A stretch of DNA of 64,000 nucleotides, taken from positions 62,001 to 126,000 of the forward strand of contig CALWVM010000003.1 of NCBI GenBank assembly GCA_944384985.1, written 5' to 3'. Shown here piece by piece: positions 36,641-46,710 of this stretch. Below the pieces are notes generated by a model that worked only from the letters and a program-made list of their open reading frames with translations, was not told where the DNA came from and searched no databases. Each line of letters opens with the position of its first letter. The stretch's first letter is position 1. This DNA comes from an uncultured Clostridia bacterium (lineage in GTDB: Bacteria; Bacillota; Clostridia; Oscillospirales; Acutalibacteraceae). The position numbers and the translations under genes are program-made.

Positions 36641-36723
36641 CTGTTTTTTTTGCGGAAAGCGCGCGCAGCGGTACTTTTTCCCCGTATTTTTGCACGAATC
36701 GCCTGCCGTACACACACAAAATG

Positions 36724-36753
36724 TTGCTTTTTGCTTCGCGCAGATGATACAAT
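36724..36753 (+). promoter_or_regulatory. probable promoter of the alpha/beta hydrolase gene
   Basis: TTGCTT (36724-36729), 18-base spacer, TACAAT (36748-36753). Confidence 0.5.
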
Positions 36754-36796
36754 AGACATATATCGGTAAAATGATGATTTGAAATGGGGTATGGCT

Positions 36797-37777
36797 ATGC
36801 GAGAAAAATCGGCAGATTGGTTCAAAGCGCATAAGGTCCCGGTCGCCATTGCGGCGGCAGCTGTAGCGGTGGTGATCGTCGCCGTGATGGTTGTGGTCGT
36901 TGTGACACAAAAAGGGGACAGTGCGCCGGCAAGCGGCACGACCGTTTCGGCTGTGCAGACGACCGCACCGACCACCGCCCCTGCCACAACCGCAGTCGAG
37001 ACAACGGCGGCAGCCACGCAGGCGGCAAGGCCGAGCGCCTCCGCGCAGTCTTCCGGTGGCGGCCAAACCACGCCCGCAGCGACGGAAACGGCAGCAAGCC
37101 TGACGGACGGCAGCAAGACCGTGTACTATCCGCAAAGCCTGACCTCCATGGATCGGAAATACCCCGTCATCGTCTGGGCAAACGGCACGGGCTGCGCAAC
37201 GGCGACATACAACGCCTTGCTGGAGACTTTTGCCGAAGCGGGGTATATCGTCGTGGCAGACGCCTCTGTGATGACGGCGGACGGCACGGCACAGCGGGAT
37301 TCCATAGATTATATTCTCGGGGAAGCGACCCGTTCCGGCAGCCCATTCTACAACAAAGTGGATATGTCAAACATCGGTGCGGCAGGGCACTCCCAGGGCG
37401 GGCGCAGCGCGGTGAACGCCGCGCAGGCCGACAGCCGCATTCGCTTCGTGCTCTCCATCGCGGGCGCAAGCTCTGCAGACGAAGCGCGCGGGCTTAACAC
37501 GCCGATCTTCTTCATGACCGGCACGTCCGACGCCATTGTGCTCTCCTCCATGTGGGTCGAACCCTCGTATGCGGCCGTAACGGGCCGCGCCGTATACGCT
37601 TCGCTGACCGGCGGCGTGCACACCACCTGCATGACCAATCCCGAAAAGATCTCCGATTATGCCGTGGAATGGTTCGACGCGTATTTGAAAAACGACCGCG
37701 CGGCGATGAACACGTTTGCGGCGGACGGGGCGCTCTCGAAAGACGGCGACTGGCAGGACTTCGCGTGTAAAAACTAA
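36797..37777 (+). CDS. membrane-anchored alpha/beta hydrolase (PET-hydrolase/chlorophyllase-like)
   Basis: A 326-residue protein. A cytoplasmic start (REKSADWFKAHK) is followed by one membrane segment (VAIAAAAVAVVIVAVMVVVV) and a Thr/Ala-rich spacer of about 70 residues. The hydrolase domain has the nucleophile elbow GAAGHSQGGRSA near residue 205, the acidic residue in FFMTGTSDAIV and the histidine in GGVHTTCM. This Ser-Asp-His layout fits cutinase/PET-hydrolase-like esterases acting outside the membrane. The start is uncertain: ATGs at 36791 and 36797 both follow a weak GGGG. Confidence 0.8.
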   Translation: MREKSADWFKAHKVPVAIAAAAVAVVIVAVMVVVVVTQKGDSAPASGTTVSAVQTTAPTTAPATTAVETTAAATQAARPSASAQSSGGGQTTPAATETAASLTDGSKTVYYPQSLTSMDRKYPVIVWANGTGCATATYNALLETFAEAGYIVVADASVMTADGTAQRDSIDYILGEATRSGSPFYNKVDMSNIGAAGHSQGGRSAVNAAQADSRIRFVLSIAGASSADEARGLNTPIFFMTGTSDAIVLSSMWVEPSYAAVTGRAVYASLTGGVHTTCMTNPEKISDYAVEWFDAYLKNDRAAMNTFAADGALSKDGDWQDFACKN

Positions 37778-37790
37778 ATGCGGCGCACAC

Positions 37791-37820
37791 AAAAAGGCTC
37801 CCTTCGTAGGGAGCCTTTTT
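37791..37820. terminator. bidirectional terminator
   Basis: AAAAAGGCTCCCT / AGGGAGCCTTTTT with loop TCGT, between convergent genes. Confidence 0.92.
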
Positions 37821-37845
37821 CATTGCTTCGTATGTAAGGAAACGC

Positions 37846-39054
37846 TTATTCCTCGATCTTGAGCTTGCGCACGATCGCGCACAGATGCTCTTTCGTGAAG
37901 ATGACCGGCGTAGGATACAGCGGATGTGCTTCTTTCATGGCGCGTTCCACGATCAGGTCGATGTCCTCATCCTTGATCTGCGTAAAGCCCGTGGGGATGT
38001 TCATGCGCGCGTTCATGCCCTTGATCGCTTCAATGAACTTGCACGCTTTATCCGCTTCGCTCACGCCGGCGACACCCGCAATGTCGGCAAGCTTTGCCAG
38101 ACGCGGATAGATCGCGCTGCCGTATTCCTCGAGCACGACGGGTAAAATGACCGCGTTCGCAAGGCCGTGTGCAATGCCGTACATGCCGCCGAGGTTATGC
38201 GCGATGGCATGGACATAGCCAACGTAGGCGCGCGTAAACGCCATGCCGGCATAGAACGACGCGAGCAGCATGTTGTTGCGCGCTTCGATGTTCTTGCCGT
38301 CGTTATATGCAACCTCCAGATTGTCGAAAATCAGCTTGGTTGCCTTTTCCGCATATTCGGACGTGGATTTCACGTTGCTCTTGCCGATATACGCTTCCAC
38401 CGCGTGGGTAAGCGCATCCATGCCCGTTGTTGAAGTGATGTGCGGGGGCAGGCCGACGGTCAGTTCCGGGTCGAGCACCGCGAATTTCGGGCGCAGGCAG
38501 GGGTCGTTGATGGCATATTTTTCATGCGTCTGCGTGTTGGAGACGACTGCCGCAAGCGTGGTTTCCGAGCCCGTGCCCGCCGTGGTGGGCACCGCATAGA
38601 ACGGCGGCAGCTTGTGCATGACCTTCATCACGCCGCGCATCTGCGGGATCGTTTTGTTCGGGCGCACCACACGCGCCGCCGCGGCCTTGGCGCAGTCCAT
38701 CGGGCTGCCGCCGCCGAACGCGATGATGCCTTCGCAGTTGTTCTGCACGAACATTTCGCGCGCTTCCTCGATATTTTCGATCGAGGGGTTCGGATGCACG
38801 CCGTCATACACGACATAATGGATGTTCTTTTCTTTCAGCTTTTCAAAAAGCCCGTCGAGCAGATGCAGGCTCATAAGACCCTTATCCGTCACGATCAGAA
38901 TGTTCTGGATACCTTTGCCCGCGATAACGTCCGGAAGCTGTTTGATGCACCCGGGACCGGTCAGCAGCTGCGGCTCGGACCAGTCGAGAAAGTACATGAA
39001 TACCTTCATGATTTTTTGGAATGCGCGGTAATACGCAACCTTCAAAGCCCACAT
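37846..39054 (-). CDS. iron-containing alcohol dehydrogenase
   Basis: NAD(P)-dependent reduction of an aldehyde to an alcohol. The 402-residue protein shows the nucleotide-binding FGGGSPMDCAKAAA, PTTAGTGSETT, GMDALTHAVEAYI and the iron-ligand stretch HAIAHNLGGMYGIAHGLANA. The N-terminus starts with a YYRAFQKIMKVFMYFLDWSEP segment, longer than in many relatives. The ATG at 39054 has AAAGGA 12 bases upstream; a TTG at 39099 is an alternative. It carries its own promoter inside the end of ribF. Confidence 0.92.
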   Translation of the reverse strand: MWALKVAYYRAFQKIMKVFMYFLDWSEPQLLTGPGCIKQLPDVIAGKGIQNILIVTDKGLMSLHLLDGLFEKLKEKNIHYVVYDGVHPNPSIENIEEAREMFVQNNCEGIIAFGGGSPMDCAKAAAARVVRPNKTIPQMRGVMKVMHKLPPFYAVPTTAGTGSETTLAAVVSNTQTHEKYAINDPCLRPKFAVLDPELTVGLPPHITSTTGMDALTHAVEAYIGKSNVKSTSEYAEKATKLIFDNLEVAYNDGKNIEARNNMLLASFYAGMAFTRAYVGYVHAIAHNLGGMYGIAHGLANAVILPVVLEEYGSAIYPRLAKLADIAGVAGVSEADKACKFIEAIKGMNARMNIPTGFTQIKDEDIDLIVERAMKEAHPLYPTPVIFTKEHLCAIVRKLKIEE

Positions 39055-39107
39055 AGCTTCGCACCATCCTTTATTGATTTTGGCAGAAACATTTGCCAAT
39101 TTGATAT

Positions 39108-40010
39108 TTATTTTACAGGATTTTCACAAATATTGCAAGCCTTTTCCAAATATTCCCGTGCGCATTGCGCATCGTGGGCGATGGCGGCGGAAAGCGCGTC
39201 GAGCGAAGGGAACTTCTGCTCGGGGCGCAGGTATTTCAGCAGCTCCACGCGCGGGTGTTTTCCGTAAAGGTCGCCTTCATAATCGAGAATGCTCGTTTCG
39301 CTGCGCACCGTGTTTGTGCCGATGGTCGGGCGCACGCCGAAATTCGTCACCGCCGGATGATACACGCCGTCGAGCTGCACGCGCGCGGCGTAAACGCCGT
39401 ACTTCGGGCGCACAAAGCCGTCCGGGAAAAACTGGTTGATGGTTGGGAAATGCAGCAGCCTGCCGCGGCGGTCGCCGTGTTCGACCAAAAACGCATAGGA
39501 AAAGGGCCTGCCGAGCATGGCGGTTGCCTGTTCGGTTTCGCCGTTTTCGAGCGCACGGCGGATGCGTGACGAAGAGATCGGCGCGCCGTCAAAACAGGCG
39601 GTCTGCGCCACGCGAAGCTCTATGCCTGCTTCTTCGCAGAAGCGGCGCAGGAGGTCTGTGTTGCCCGCTTTATCTTTGCCGAACGTGTAATTTTCACCGC
39701 AGCAAAGCGCGCCCGCCGAAAAGCGCTTTTGCAAAATTTCGTCAAAAAATTCCCGCGCTGAAAGTGCGTGGATGGCGCCAAAATCCACATATAAAGGGTT
39801 TATGCCGTTTTCGCGCAGCAGCGTCTCGCGGTCCTCGGCGGTCATAAGCGCCGGCGGTGCTTTGCCGAACAGGACTTTCGCGGGGTGCTCCGGAAACAGC
39901 AGTGCCGAAGGCTCGCCGCCGCCGCGTTTGGTAAGCTCCAGCACCTGCATATGCCCGCGGTGCAGGCCGTCAAAGGTGCCCAACGCGATGCTGTTTTTTG
40001 GTTCAGCCAT
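39108..40010 (-). CDS. ribF: bifunctional riboflavin kinase/FAD synthetase
   Basis: Makes FMN and FAD from riboflavin. The 300 residues have an N-terminal nucleotidyltransferase domain (ALGTFDGLHRGHMQVL, ISSSRIRRALENGE) and a C-terminal kinase domain (GRLLHFPTINQF, KYGVYAARVQLDG, VTNFGVRPTIG). The PTIN form of the flavokinase motif replaces the common PTAN. The ATG at 40010 overlaps the truB stop by 8 bases. Last gene of the rimP-ribF operon. Confidence 0.95.
   Translation of the reverse strand: MAEPKNSIALGTFDGLHRGHMQVLELTKRGGGEPSALLFPEHPAKVLFGKAPPALMTAEDRETLLRENGINPLYVDFGAIHALSAREFFDEILQKRFSAGALCCGENYTFGKDKAGNTDLLRRFCEEAGIELRVAQTACFDGAPISSSRIRRALENGETEQATAMLGRPFSYAFLVEHGDRRGRLLHFPTINQFFPDGFVRPKYGVYAARVQLDGVYHPAVTNFGVRPTIGTNTVRSETSILDYEGDLYGKHPRVELLKYLRPEQKFPSLDALSAAIAHDAQCAREYLEKACNICENPVK
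39110..39138 (-). promoter_or_regulatory. promoter of the alcohol dehydrogenase gene, within ribF
   Basis: Minus strand TTGCAA (39133-39138), 17-base spacer, TAAAAT (39110-39115), located in the last codons of ribF. Confidence 0.65.
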
Positions 40011-40893
40011 CGACAAACACCCTCTTTACAAGCAGGCTGTCCCCTTCTTCGGGCATCTCACCTATCCCTAAGAATCGGTCTTCCGGCGCATATACACGGT
40101 AAAGCCCCGGTGCATGCAGCCCGTTCACGCGCGATGCGAGCAAATCGCCGCCGTTTTGAAAGCGCACACCCTGCGCCGCCGTTACATGCAGCGCGGGATA
40201 AGCGGACAGGCATACATCCACGGGATGCAGGACTTCCCCGAGTCGGTTTTCGTCGCGCAGGCGCTCAAGCTCTTCGAGTGGGACGCAGTCCGTTTCGGAA
40301 AACCCGTTCGCTGCCGTGCGGCGCAGCGCCGTAAGCACTGCCCCGGTCCCGAGTTTCTGCCCGATATCAGAAGCGAGTGAACGGATATAGGTCCCTGCCG
40401 AGCAAGTGACGCGCAACGTGAATTCGGTTTCGGTCAGATCCGTCAGTTCCAGCCCGGAAATCCGGATCTGCCGCGCCTTGCGCTCGACCGTCTCGCCGCG
40501 GCGTGCAAGCTCATACAGCCGCACCCCGTTTTGCGACACGGCGGAATACATCGGCGGCAGCTGTTCGCTCTCCCCGAGAAAGCCCTGCACGACCTCTCGC
40601 ACCTGTTCGGGCGAGACGTGCACGGGAAATTCGCCCGTCACCTTGCCCGTGATGTCGAGCGTGTCGGTCGTGACCCCCAACCGCACGCGGGCAACATAGG
40701 TTTTTTCATGCGCGGGCAGCAACGCAATAAAACGCGAAGCGCCCGAAAGCGCCACGGGGAGCACCCCGGTCGCCATCGGGTCGAGCGTGCCGGTATGCCC
40801 GGCTTTTTTTACACCGAGGATCGCCCTTGCGCGGTTTGTCGCGGTAAACGAAGTAATCCCCTGCGGTTTGTCTATACAGATAAATCCCGTCAT
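40003..40893 (-). CDS. truB: tRNA pseudouridine(55) synthase
   Basis: Forms pseudouridine 55 in the T-loop of tRNAs. The 296-residue protein has FICIDKPQGITSF, the catalytic Asp in GHTGTLDPMATGVLP, and GTYIRSLASDIG. Its start overlaps the nrnA stop as ATGA. Confidence 0.97.
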   Translation of the reverse strand: MTGFICIDKPQGITSFTATNRARAILGVKKAGHTGTLDPMATGVLPVALSGASRFIALLPAHEKTYVARVRLGVTTDTLDITGKVTGEFPVHVSPEQVREVVQGFLGESEQLPPMYSAVSQNGVRLYELARRGETVERKARQIRISGLELTDLTETEFTLRVTCSAGTYIRSLASDIGQKLGTGAVLTALRRTAANGFSETDCVPLEELERLRDENRLGEVLHPVDVCLSAYPALHVTAAQGVRFQNGGDLLASRVNGLHAPGLYRVYAPEDRFLGIGEMPEEGDSLLVKRVFVDG

Positions 40894-41849
40894 GGTGTTT
40901 CCAATTCTGATCTGACCGCGTCCAAAAGCCGGTTTTTTCCCGCTTCGAGCGCGCCTGCTTCAATTTCGCAGCCTGCGGCGCGCGCATGCCCGCCGCCGCC
41001 GAGCTTCGCACAGATGCGCGAGGCGTCATACGGCGCGTAGGTGCGCACCGAGACCTTGTAGCTGCCATCCTCGCGCTCGCGCAAAGTCAGCCCCACTTCG
41101 ACGCCTTCGATCTTACGCGGAAGCGAAGCAATGCCGTCGCACTCCGACTCGTTTGAACCGCTTTTGCGGAACATCTCCTGTGTGATGACCACCATTGCGC
41201 AGCACCCGTTGAACTGCAGTTCCAGCGCGTCGAGCACCAGCGCTTCCAGCTTCAAATAGGTTTTGGTCTTGGTCTCGAACATGACGCGGTTGATCTCATC
41301 AAAATCCGCGCCTTTCCGCAGCATCTCGGCGGCGAGCTCCAGCGTTTCGGGCGTGACATTGGAATAGCGGAAGCAGCCCGTGTCGGTGGAAAGCCCCGTG
41401 TAGATGCAGTCGGCGATTTCGGGTGTGATCTCCACCCCGAGTGCTTGGATCACGCGGTAGATCAGTTCACAGGTCGCCGCGCATTCCTCCAGAAACAGCG
41501 CGTCTGCGTATTTTGTGTTGGAAAGGTGGTGATCGATGCACAGATCGACACGACCTCCATAGGCTTCGCAGAGCTTTGCGCCCAGAAGCTTTGTGTCGGC
41601 GATATCCACCGCGACCACAAACGATGCTTCAAACACCTGTTCCGTGATCCCTTTGCGCATATAATCATATTTCGGCGGGATCGCGTCATTGCAGACGACG
41701 CGCGCCGTTTTGCCGAGATGTTGCAGCGCATGCAGCAGCGCAAACCCGCTGCCGAGCGTATCGCCGTCGGGGTTGCGGTGCGTCAAGATGAGGATACGGT
41801 CCTTTTGCGCCAGCAGCCCTGCTGCCTCGGCCGCATTTACGTTACGCAT
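40890..41849 (-). CDS. nrnA: bifunctional oligoribonuclease/PAP phosphatase (DHH family)
   Basis: Degrades short RNA oligomers and dephosphorylates pAp. The 319-residue protein shows HRNPDGDTLGSGFAL, the DHH motif IDHHLSN, TDTGCFRYSNVTPE, and the DHHA1 C-terminus GGGGHARAAGCEI. It overlaps rbfA by 8 bases. Position between rbfA and truB is the common clostridial order. Confidence 0.94.
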   Translation of the reverse strand: MRNVNAAEAAGLLAQKDRILILTHRNPDGDTLGSGFALLHALQHLGKTARVVCNDAIPPKYDYMRKGITEQVFEASFVVAVDIADTKLLGAKLCEAYGGRVDLCIDHHLSNTKYADALFLEECAATCELIYRVIQALGVEITPEIADCIYTGLSTDTGCFRYSNVTPETLELAAEMLRKGADFDEINRVMFETKTKTYLKLEALVLDALELQFNGCCAMVVITQEMFRKSGSNESECDGIASLPRKIEGVEVGLTLREREDGSYKVSVRTYAPYDASRICAKLGGGGHARAAGCEIEAGALEAGKNRLLDAVRSELETP

Positions 41850-42198
41850 CGTTTCCTCCTGAAATGTGCTTCATCTTCTCAAAGATTTCCATGCCGCGTT
41901 CAACGGAATCATCCGCAACAAACCGCAGTTCGGGCGTTTTGCGCAAATGCAGCCGCTGCCCGATTTCCCGGCGCAGATAGCCCGTCGCGCTTTTCAATCC
42001 TTTGACCGCCTCTTTGGCAGTATCCAACCCTTCCAGCGCGCTGACATATACCTTTGCCACCGATAGGTCGCGGCTGACCTCCACACGCACAACCGTGAGC
42101 ATTTTCTCTTTCACACGCGGGTCTTTGAGCTCGCGCAGGAGAGCGACCAACTCACGCTTGATGTCCTCGGAAGTTCTGTCTGTTTTATAGCCTGCCAT
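41842..42198 (-). CDS. rbfA: ribosome-binding factor A
   Basis: A KH-like factor for 16S rRNA 5'-end maturation and 30S assembly. The 118 residues include RTSEDIKRELVALLRELKDPRV, VSRDLSVAKVYVSAL and RRE(I)GQRLHLRKTPELRFVAD. It follows infB by 41 bases. Confidence 0.96.
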   Translation of the reverse strand: MAGYKTDRTSEDIKRELVALLRELKDPRVKEKMLTVVRVEVSRDLSVAKVYVSALEGLDTAKEAVKGLKSATGYLRREIGQRLHLRKTPELRFVADDSVERGMEIFEKMKHISGGNDA

Positions 42199-42239
42199 CC
42201 TTATCCCCTGCCGTTGCTAAAGTATTCGTAGTATGTGCG

Positions 42240-44546
42240 TTAATCGCGGTATTCTTCCATGACGAACGCTTCCAAAACGTCGCCTTCTTTGATGTCATTG
42301 AATTTTTCGAGCCCGATGCCGCACTCATAGCCCTGCGCGACCTCTTTGACGTCGTCCTTGAAACGTTTGAGCGAGGCAATCGCATCTTCGGCAATGACCA
42401 CCCCGTCGCGCACGACGCGGATCTGGGCATTGCGCGTGACCTTGCCTTCAAGCACATAGGAACCCGCGATCATCCCCGCCGAAGAGAGCTTGAACACATT
42501 GCGCACCTCGGCGCGGCCAAGCTGTACTTCGCGGTATTTCGGCGCAAGCATGCCCTTGATGGCGGCTTCGATCTCTTCAATGCAGTCATAAATGACGCGG
42601 TACATGCGCATATCGATGCCGTCGCGTTCGGCAAGCTGCTGCGCCACCGGGTCGGGCCGCACGTTGAAGCCGACGATGATGGCGTTCGAGGCGTTGGCAA
42701 GCATGACGTCGGATTCGCTGATCGCGCCGACGCCGCCGTGAATGACCTTGACGTGGACTTCGTCGTTCGAAAGTTTTTCGAGGCTCTGGCGGACCGCTTC
42801 CACGGAGCCTTGCACGTCTGCCTTGACGATGATGTCGAGTTCCTTGATCTCGCCCTCGTTGATGGAGGCGAACAGGTTGTCAAGCGTGACCTTATGGAAC
42901 TGCTTGAACTCCTCTTCCTTGGCTTCGCGTTTGCGCTGTTCCACGAGCTCGCGCGCAAGCTTCTCGTCAGAGACCGCGTCAAAGGTATCGCCCGCCTGCG
43001 GCACATCCACAAGGCCGGTGATCTCGACCGGGACCGAAGGACCGGCTTCCTGCACGCGCTGCCCGCGGTCGTTGGTCATCACGCGCACGCGGCCGACCGA
43101 CATGCCCGCGACGATGGTGTCACCGGTTTTGAGCGTCCCGTTCTGCACGAGCAGCGTTGCCACGGGGCCGCGGCCTTTGTCCAGCCGCGCTTCAATGACC
43201 ACGCCTTTGCCGGGGCGGTTCGGGTTTGCTTTGAGCTCTTTAATCTCCGCCACAAGCAGGATCGCTTCCAGCAGTTTGTCGATATTCTGATGCGTTTTGG
43301 CGGAAACCGGTACGCAGATGGTGTCACCGCCCCATTCTTCGGGGATCAACTCATATTCGGTGAGCTGCTGCATGATCTTTTCGGTCGAAGCGCCGGGTTT
43401 ATCCATTTTGTTGATGGCGACGATGATACTGACGTTCGCCGCTTTCGCATGGTTGATGGCTTCGATGGTCTGCGGCATGATGCCGTCATCCGCTGCCACC
43501 ACCAGCACGGCGATGTCCGTCGCCTGCGCGCCGCGCGCACGCATAGCCGTAAACGCCGCGTGGCCAGGGGTGTCGAGGAAGGTGATCTTTTGGCCGTCCA
43601 CATCCACGCGATATGCGCCGATGTGCTGCGTGATGCCGCCCGCCTCGGTCTCGGTGACCGCCGTGTGGCGGATGGCGTCGAGCAGCGACGTCTTGCCGTG
43701 GTCAACGTGGCCCATGACCACCACGACCGGGTCGCGCGGGACAAGGTCTTCTTCGGCATCCTCGGTGTCGTCGATGATGCGTTCCTCAATGGTGACAACG
43801 ACCTCTTTTTCGACCTTTGCGCCGAGTTCCGTGGCGACGATTGCCGCCGTCTCGTAGTCGATGACCTCGTTGACGGTCGCCATCTGCCCCAAAGAGAGCA
43901 GCTTTTTGATGACCTCCGCCGCTGTCATTTTCAGGCGGGAGGCAAGTTCGCCGACGGTGATCTCATCGGGAATGGTGACCTTGATCGGCTTTTTCGCGCG
44001 CTCAGCGGCGATGCGCGCCATGCGCTCTTTTTCGGTCTCGCGTTTGCGCGAACGCATGCCCTGCCGGCGGTACTGCTGCGATTTTTGCTTCAGCTTCTGC
44101 TTGTGCACGACATTGTCGCCGTTGTTGCGGTTGTTGACGGGCGCGATATTTTCATAGCGCTCGTTGTATTTGTCGAGTTCGACATTGCCCGCGCGCGTAT
44201 CCACATGGCGCACCGCGCCTTTCGTGCGCGCCTGCATGGGCTTTGCCGGGTCCTTCGCCGGTTTCGCGGGCGCGGCATCCTTTTTGCCTGCCGGCGCCGC
44301 TTTCGGGGCTTCCGGCGCTTTTTCCTTTTTCGGTGCGGCGGTGCGCTGCATGGCAAAGTAGCTGTCTAAGGACTCGACCGCATTTTCAGCAGTCAGCACG
44401 TCGAACAGCACATCCAGTTCCTTTTCCTCCAGCGCGGTCTGCGACTTCTTTTCGCCGGGGAAGTATTTCCCTAACAAATCCGCCAGCTTTTTGCTGGGCA
44501 TATTAAAATCTTTAGCTGCTTCATGGAGTTTGTATTTTTTCGTCAT
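42240..44546 (-). CDS. infB: translation initiation factor IF-2
   Basis: GTPase that brings initiator tRNA to the 30S subunit. The 768 residues comprise an N-terminal IF2_N module (1-50), an Ala/Pro/Lys-rich linker (70-150), a second IF2_N module (about 195-245), the GTPase with G1 GHVDHGKTS (279-287), G3 DTPGH and G4 NKMD, and the C-terminal beta-barrel domains. The ATG at 44546 has GGGAGGG upstream; an earlier ATG is out of frame. The start lies 4 bases after the ylxQ stop. Confidence 0.97.
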   Translation of the reverse strand: MTKKYKLHEAAKDFNMPSKKLADLLGKYFPGEKKSQTALEEKELDVLFDVLTAENAVESLDSYFAMQRTAAPKKEKAPEAPKAAPAGKKDAAPAKPAKDPAKPMQARTKGAVRHVDTRAGNVELDKYNERYENIAPVNNRNNGDNVVHKQKLKQKSQQYRRQGMRSRKRETEKERMARIAAERAKKPIKVTIPDEITVGELASRLKMTAAEVIKKLLSLGQMATVNEVIDYETAAIVATELGAKVEKEVVVTIEERIIDDTEDAEEDLVPRDPVVVVMGHVDHGKTSLLDAIRHTAVTETEAGGITQHIGAYRVDVDGQKITFLDTPGHAAFTAMRARGAQATDIAVLVVAADDGIMPQTIEAINHAKAANVSIIVAINKMDKPGASTEKIMQQLTEYELIPEEWGGDTICVPVSAKTHQNIDKLLEAILLVAEIKELKANPNRPGKGVVIEARLDKGRGPVATLLVQNGTLKTGDTIVAGMSVGRVRVMTNDRGQRVQEAGPSVPVEITGLVDVPQAGDTFDAVSDEKLARELVEQRKREAKEEEFKQFHKVTLDNLFASINEGEIKELDIIVKADVQGSVEAVRQSLEKLSNDEVHVKVIHGGVGAISESDVMLANASNAIIVGFNVRPDPVAQQLAERDGIDMRMYRVIYDCIEEIEAAIKGMLAPKYREVQLGRAEVRNVFKLSSAGMIAGSYVLEGKVTRNAQIRVVRDGVVIAEDAIASLKRFKDDVKEVAQGYECGIGLEKFNDIKEGDVLEAFVMEEYRD

Positions 44547-44550
44547 CCTA

Positions 44551-44868
44551 TCATTCCCTCCCGATGTGGTCTTGTATGCTCGCGGCAAAGCCTGCGTCGT
44601 TAACGGTGAGCACCGCCGTGGGTTTTGCGCCGATCGCCTTGCCGAGCTCCTGCATCGTCCATGCGCTGCGGCGCAGCGTGGTGTTCGGGGAAAAACGAGC
44701 TGTGGCGCGTTCCATCTCCCCGCCGAGACGCACAGAGGCGTCAGACGCAAGCAGGCACAGGCACGCCGATCCGTTTTGTATCGCGCCGAGCGCCGCGTCA
44801 TGCCCGACGCTCAAGCACCCCGCGCGGCGGGCGATCCCCAAAAGCCCGCTTGCTTTGTTATCCGTCAC
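44551..44868 (-). CDS. ylxQ: L7Ae-family RNA-binding protein (YlxQ)
   Basis: A 105-residue protein of the L7Ae/L30e fold: [34 protein letters not shown] and [15 protein letters not shown]. Such proteins bind kink-turn RNA. It overlaps ylxR by 11 bases and precedes infB, the usual nusA-operon order. Confidence 0.9.
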   Translation of the reverse strand: MTDNKASGLLGIARRAGCLSVGHDAALGAIQNGSACLCLLASDASVRLGGEMERATARFSPNTTLRRSAWTMQELGKAIGAKPTAVLTVNDAGFAASIQDHIGRE

Positions 44869-45127
44869 GCTGCAGCGCCTCCTCCAATTCGGCGTAAACG
44901 CTGTCGGGGACAGTGCAGCCGAAAACGCGGTCGAGCCGCTTCGCTTTTTTCGCTTTCAAAAGGCAGCCGACATCGGGGCAGATGTAAGCGCCTCTGCCCG
45001 GTTTTTTGCCGGTCGTGTCCAGGCTGATGACGCCGTCGGGCGATTTGACCACCCGCACGAGTTCACGCTTCGGCTTTTGCGCGCCGCAGCCCGTGCAAAG
45101 GCGCATCGGTATGTTTTTGGTTTTCAC
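44858..45127 (-). CDS. ylxR: YlxR/RnpM (DUF448) RNA-binding protein
   Basis: An 89-residue protein with the family signatures MRLCTGCGAQKPKRELVRVV and GRGAYICPDVGCLLKAKK. Recent work on the family names it RnpM, a modulator of RNase P. It stands between nusA and ylxQ, as is usual. Confidence 0.92.
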   Translation of the reverse strand: MKTKNIPMRLCTGCGAQKPKRELVRVVKSPDGVISLDTTGKKPGRGAYICPDVGCLLKAKKAKRLDRVFGCTVPDSVYAELEEALQRDG

Positions 45128-45166
45128 GCTGTCAGCTCCCTTGTTGCCTGCAAATAGGACGGGCCT

Positions 45167-46216
45167 TTAGCCCTCGTAAAACCCACTTTCGGGCTTGATG
45201 TCGATCTTCCAGCCGGTAAGGCGCGCCGCAAGGCGGGCGTTCTGCCCTTTGTTGCCGATGGCAAGCGAAAGCTGGTTGTCGGGTACGGTCGCCTGGCAGG
45301 AACGCGCTTCGGCATCCACGATCTCCACCTTGAGCACCTTAGCGGGTGCGAGCGCCGCGGCGACAAATTCCTGCGGGTCGTCGCTGTATACAACGATGTC
45401 GATCTTCTCGCCGCCGAGTTCCTCGACGATCTTATTGACACGCGCGCCGCGCGGCCCGATGCACGCGCCGACGGCGTCTACGTTTTCATCCTTGCTTTGC
45501 ACGGCGATCTTCGTGCGCGCGCCCGCTTCCCGCGAGACCGCTTCGATCGTCACGGTGCCGTCATAGATTTCGGGCACTTCGGTTTCAAACAGCCGTTTGA
45601 CAAGGCCGGGGTGCGTGCGCGAGATCATGGCCTTCGGCCCTTTTTCGGTGTCGCGGACATCCACGATAAAGACCTTCGTCAGGCTGCCTTCGGTGAACGT
45701 CTCGCCGGGGACCTGCTCGCCTTTCGGGAGGATCGCCTCCGCCTTGCCGATTTCGAGCGTCACGTTGCCGGTCACAGGGTCGATGCGCTGCACCTTCGCC
45801 GTGACAAGCTCCTGCTGTTTGGACTGGAATTCCATCATGATCTGCCCGCGCTCCGCATCGCGGATGCCCTGGCGGATGACGTGCTTTGCCGTCTGCGCCG
45901 CGATCCGGCCGAAGTCTTTCGCTTCGAGCGCGATCTGGATCTCGTCGCCCACCGCCGCGTCGGGCTTATACTTCTGCGCCTCTTCGACGGTGATTTCGCA
46001 GTCCGGGTCCTCGACCGTTTCCACGACCTTCTTGTGCAGGAACACGTTCATGATGCTATTTTCGGGGTCGATCTCGCAGGAGATGACATCCTTGCCGTTG
46101 TAATCCTTTTTGACTGCGACCAAAATCGCCGCCTTGATCTTTTCATATAGATATTCCGCAGGGATGCCCTTTTCTTTTTCCAGCGCTTTGACCGCTTCAA
46201 AAAACTCCTTGTTCAT
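45167..46216 (-). CDS. nusA: transcription termination/antitermination protein NusA
   Basis: Binds RNA polymerase and nascent RNA. The 349 residues contain the N-terminal polymerase-binding domain (EFFEAVKALEKEKGIPAEYL), an S1 domain (VQRIDPVTGNVTLEIGKAEA), and two KH domains (GACIGPRGARVNKIVEELGGEKID, QLSLAIGNKGQNARLAARLTGWKIDI). No C-terminal acidic repeats, as in Bacillota. It starts 2 bases after the rimP stop. Confidence 0.97.
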   Translation of the reverse strand: MNKEFFEAVKALEKEKGIPAEYLYEKIKAAILVAVKKDYNGKDVISCEIDPENSIMNVFLHKKVVETVEDPDCEITVEEAQKYKPDAAVGDEIQIALEAKDFGRIAAQTAKHVIRQGIRDAERGQIMMEFQSKQQELVTAKVQRIDPVTGNVTLEIGKAEAILPKGEQVPGETFTEGSLTKVFIVDVRDTEKGPKAMISRTHPGLVKRLFETEVPEIYDGTVTIEAVSREAGARTKIAVQSKDENVDAVGACIGPRGARVNKIVEELGGEKIDIVVYSDDPQEFVAAALAPAKVLKVEIVDAEARSCQATVPDNQLSLAIGNKGQNARLAARLTGWKIDIKPESGFYEG

Positions 46217-46218
46217 CT

Positions 46219-46698
46219 TTAAAAACCTCCAAAATCATCGAGCTTTACCCACGATGCTTCTTTTTTGTCAAACATACGAACGGCGCCGTCGTCGCACTGC
46301 ACGGTCACAACGCCGTCCGCGTAATCTTCCAGAACGCCCTTGTATTCACGTCTGCCGTCCACCGCACGGATGAACCGCACCATCACGTCCGCACCAAGGT
46401 AGCGTTCAAAGTGAAAGTCCCGCGTCAGTTCGCGTTCGATCCCCGGGGACTGCACCTGCAAGCTGTAACTGCGGTCGATGGGGTCCGCTTCATCGAGCGG
46501 TTCGTCGAGCGCCTGACTCATCGCCACGCAGTCTTCAATCGAGACGGCGCTGTCTTCTTTATCAATAATGATGCGCAGGTACCACTCGGTCCCCTCTTTC
46601 AAAAAGCGCACATCCCAAAGCACCAGTCCCAGCGCCTTTGCGATCGGTTCGGCGATCTCCCAGACCACCGCCGCCGTATTCTGCTTTTTTTCCGCCAT
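46219..46698 (-). CDS. rimP: ribosome maturation factor RimP
   Basis: Needed for 30S subunit maturation. The 159-residue protein shows LGLVLWDVRFLKEGTEWYLR, ISIEDC-like VSIEDCVAMSQALDEPLDE and the conserved LQVQSPGIERELTRDFHFER. The ATG at 46698 marks the conserved N-terminus, but the strong AGGAGA lies 33 bases upstream, separated by a GC-rich hairpin. First gene of the operon running to ribF. Confidence 0.94.
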   Translation of the reverse strand: MAEKKQNTAAVVWEIAEPIAKALGLVLWDVRFLKEGTEWYLRIIIDKEDSAVSIEDCVAMSQALDEPLDEADPIDRSYSLQVQSPGIERELTRDFHFERYLGADVMVRFIRAVDGRREYKGVLEDYADGVVTVQCDDGAVRMFDKKEASWVKLDDFGGF

Positions 46699-46710
46699 AT
46701 CGGTCTTTGG

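Noticed and set aside
42738-44369. A 543-codon open frame antisense to infB
   Set aside because: It arises from GC-rich codon bias on the opposite strand. Its translation is His/Arg/Asp-rich with no known motif, while infB is complete and canonical.
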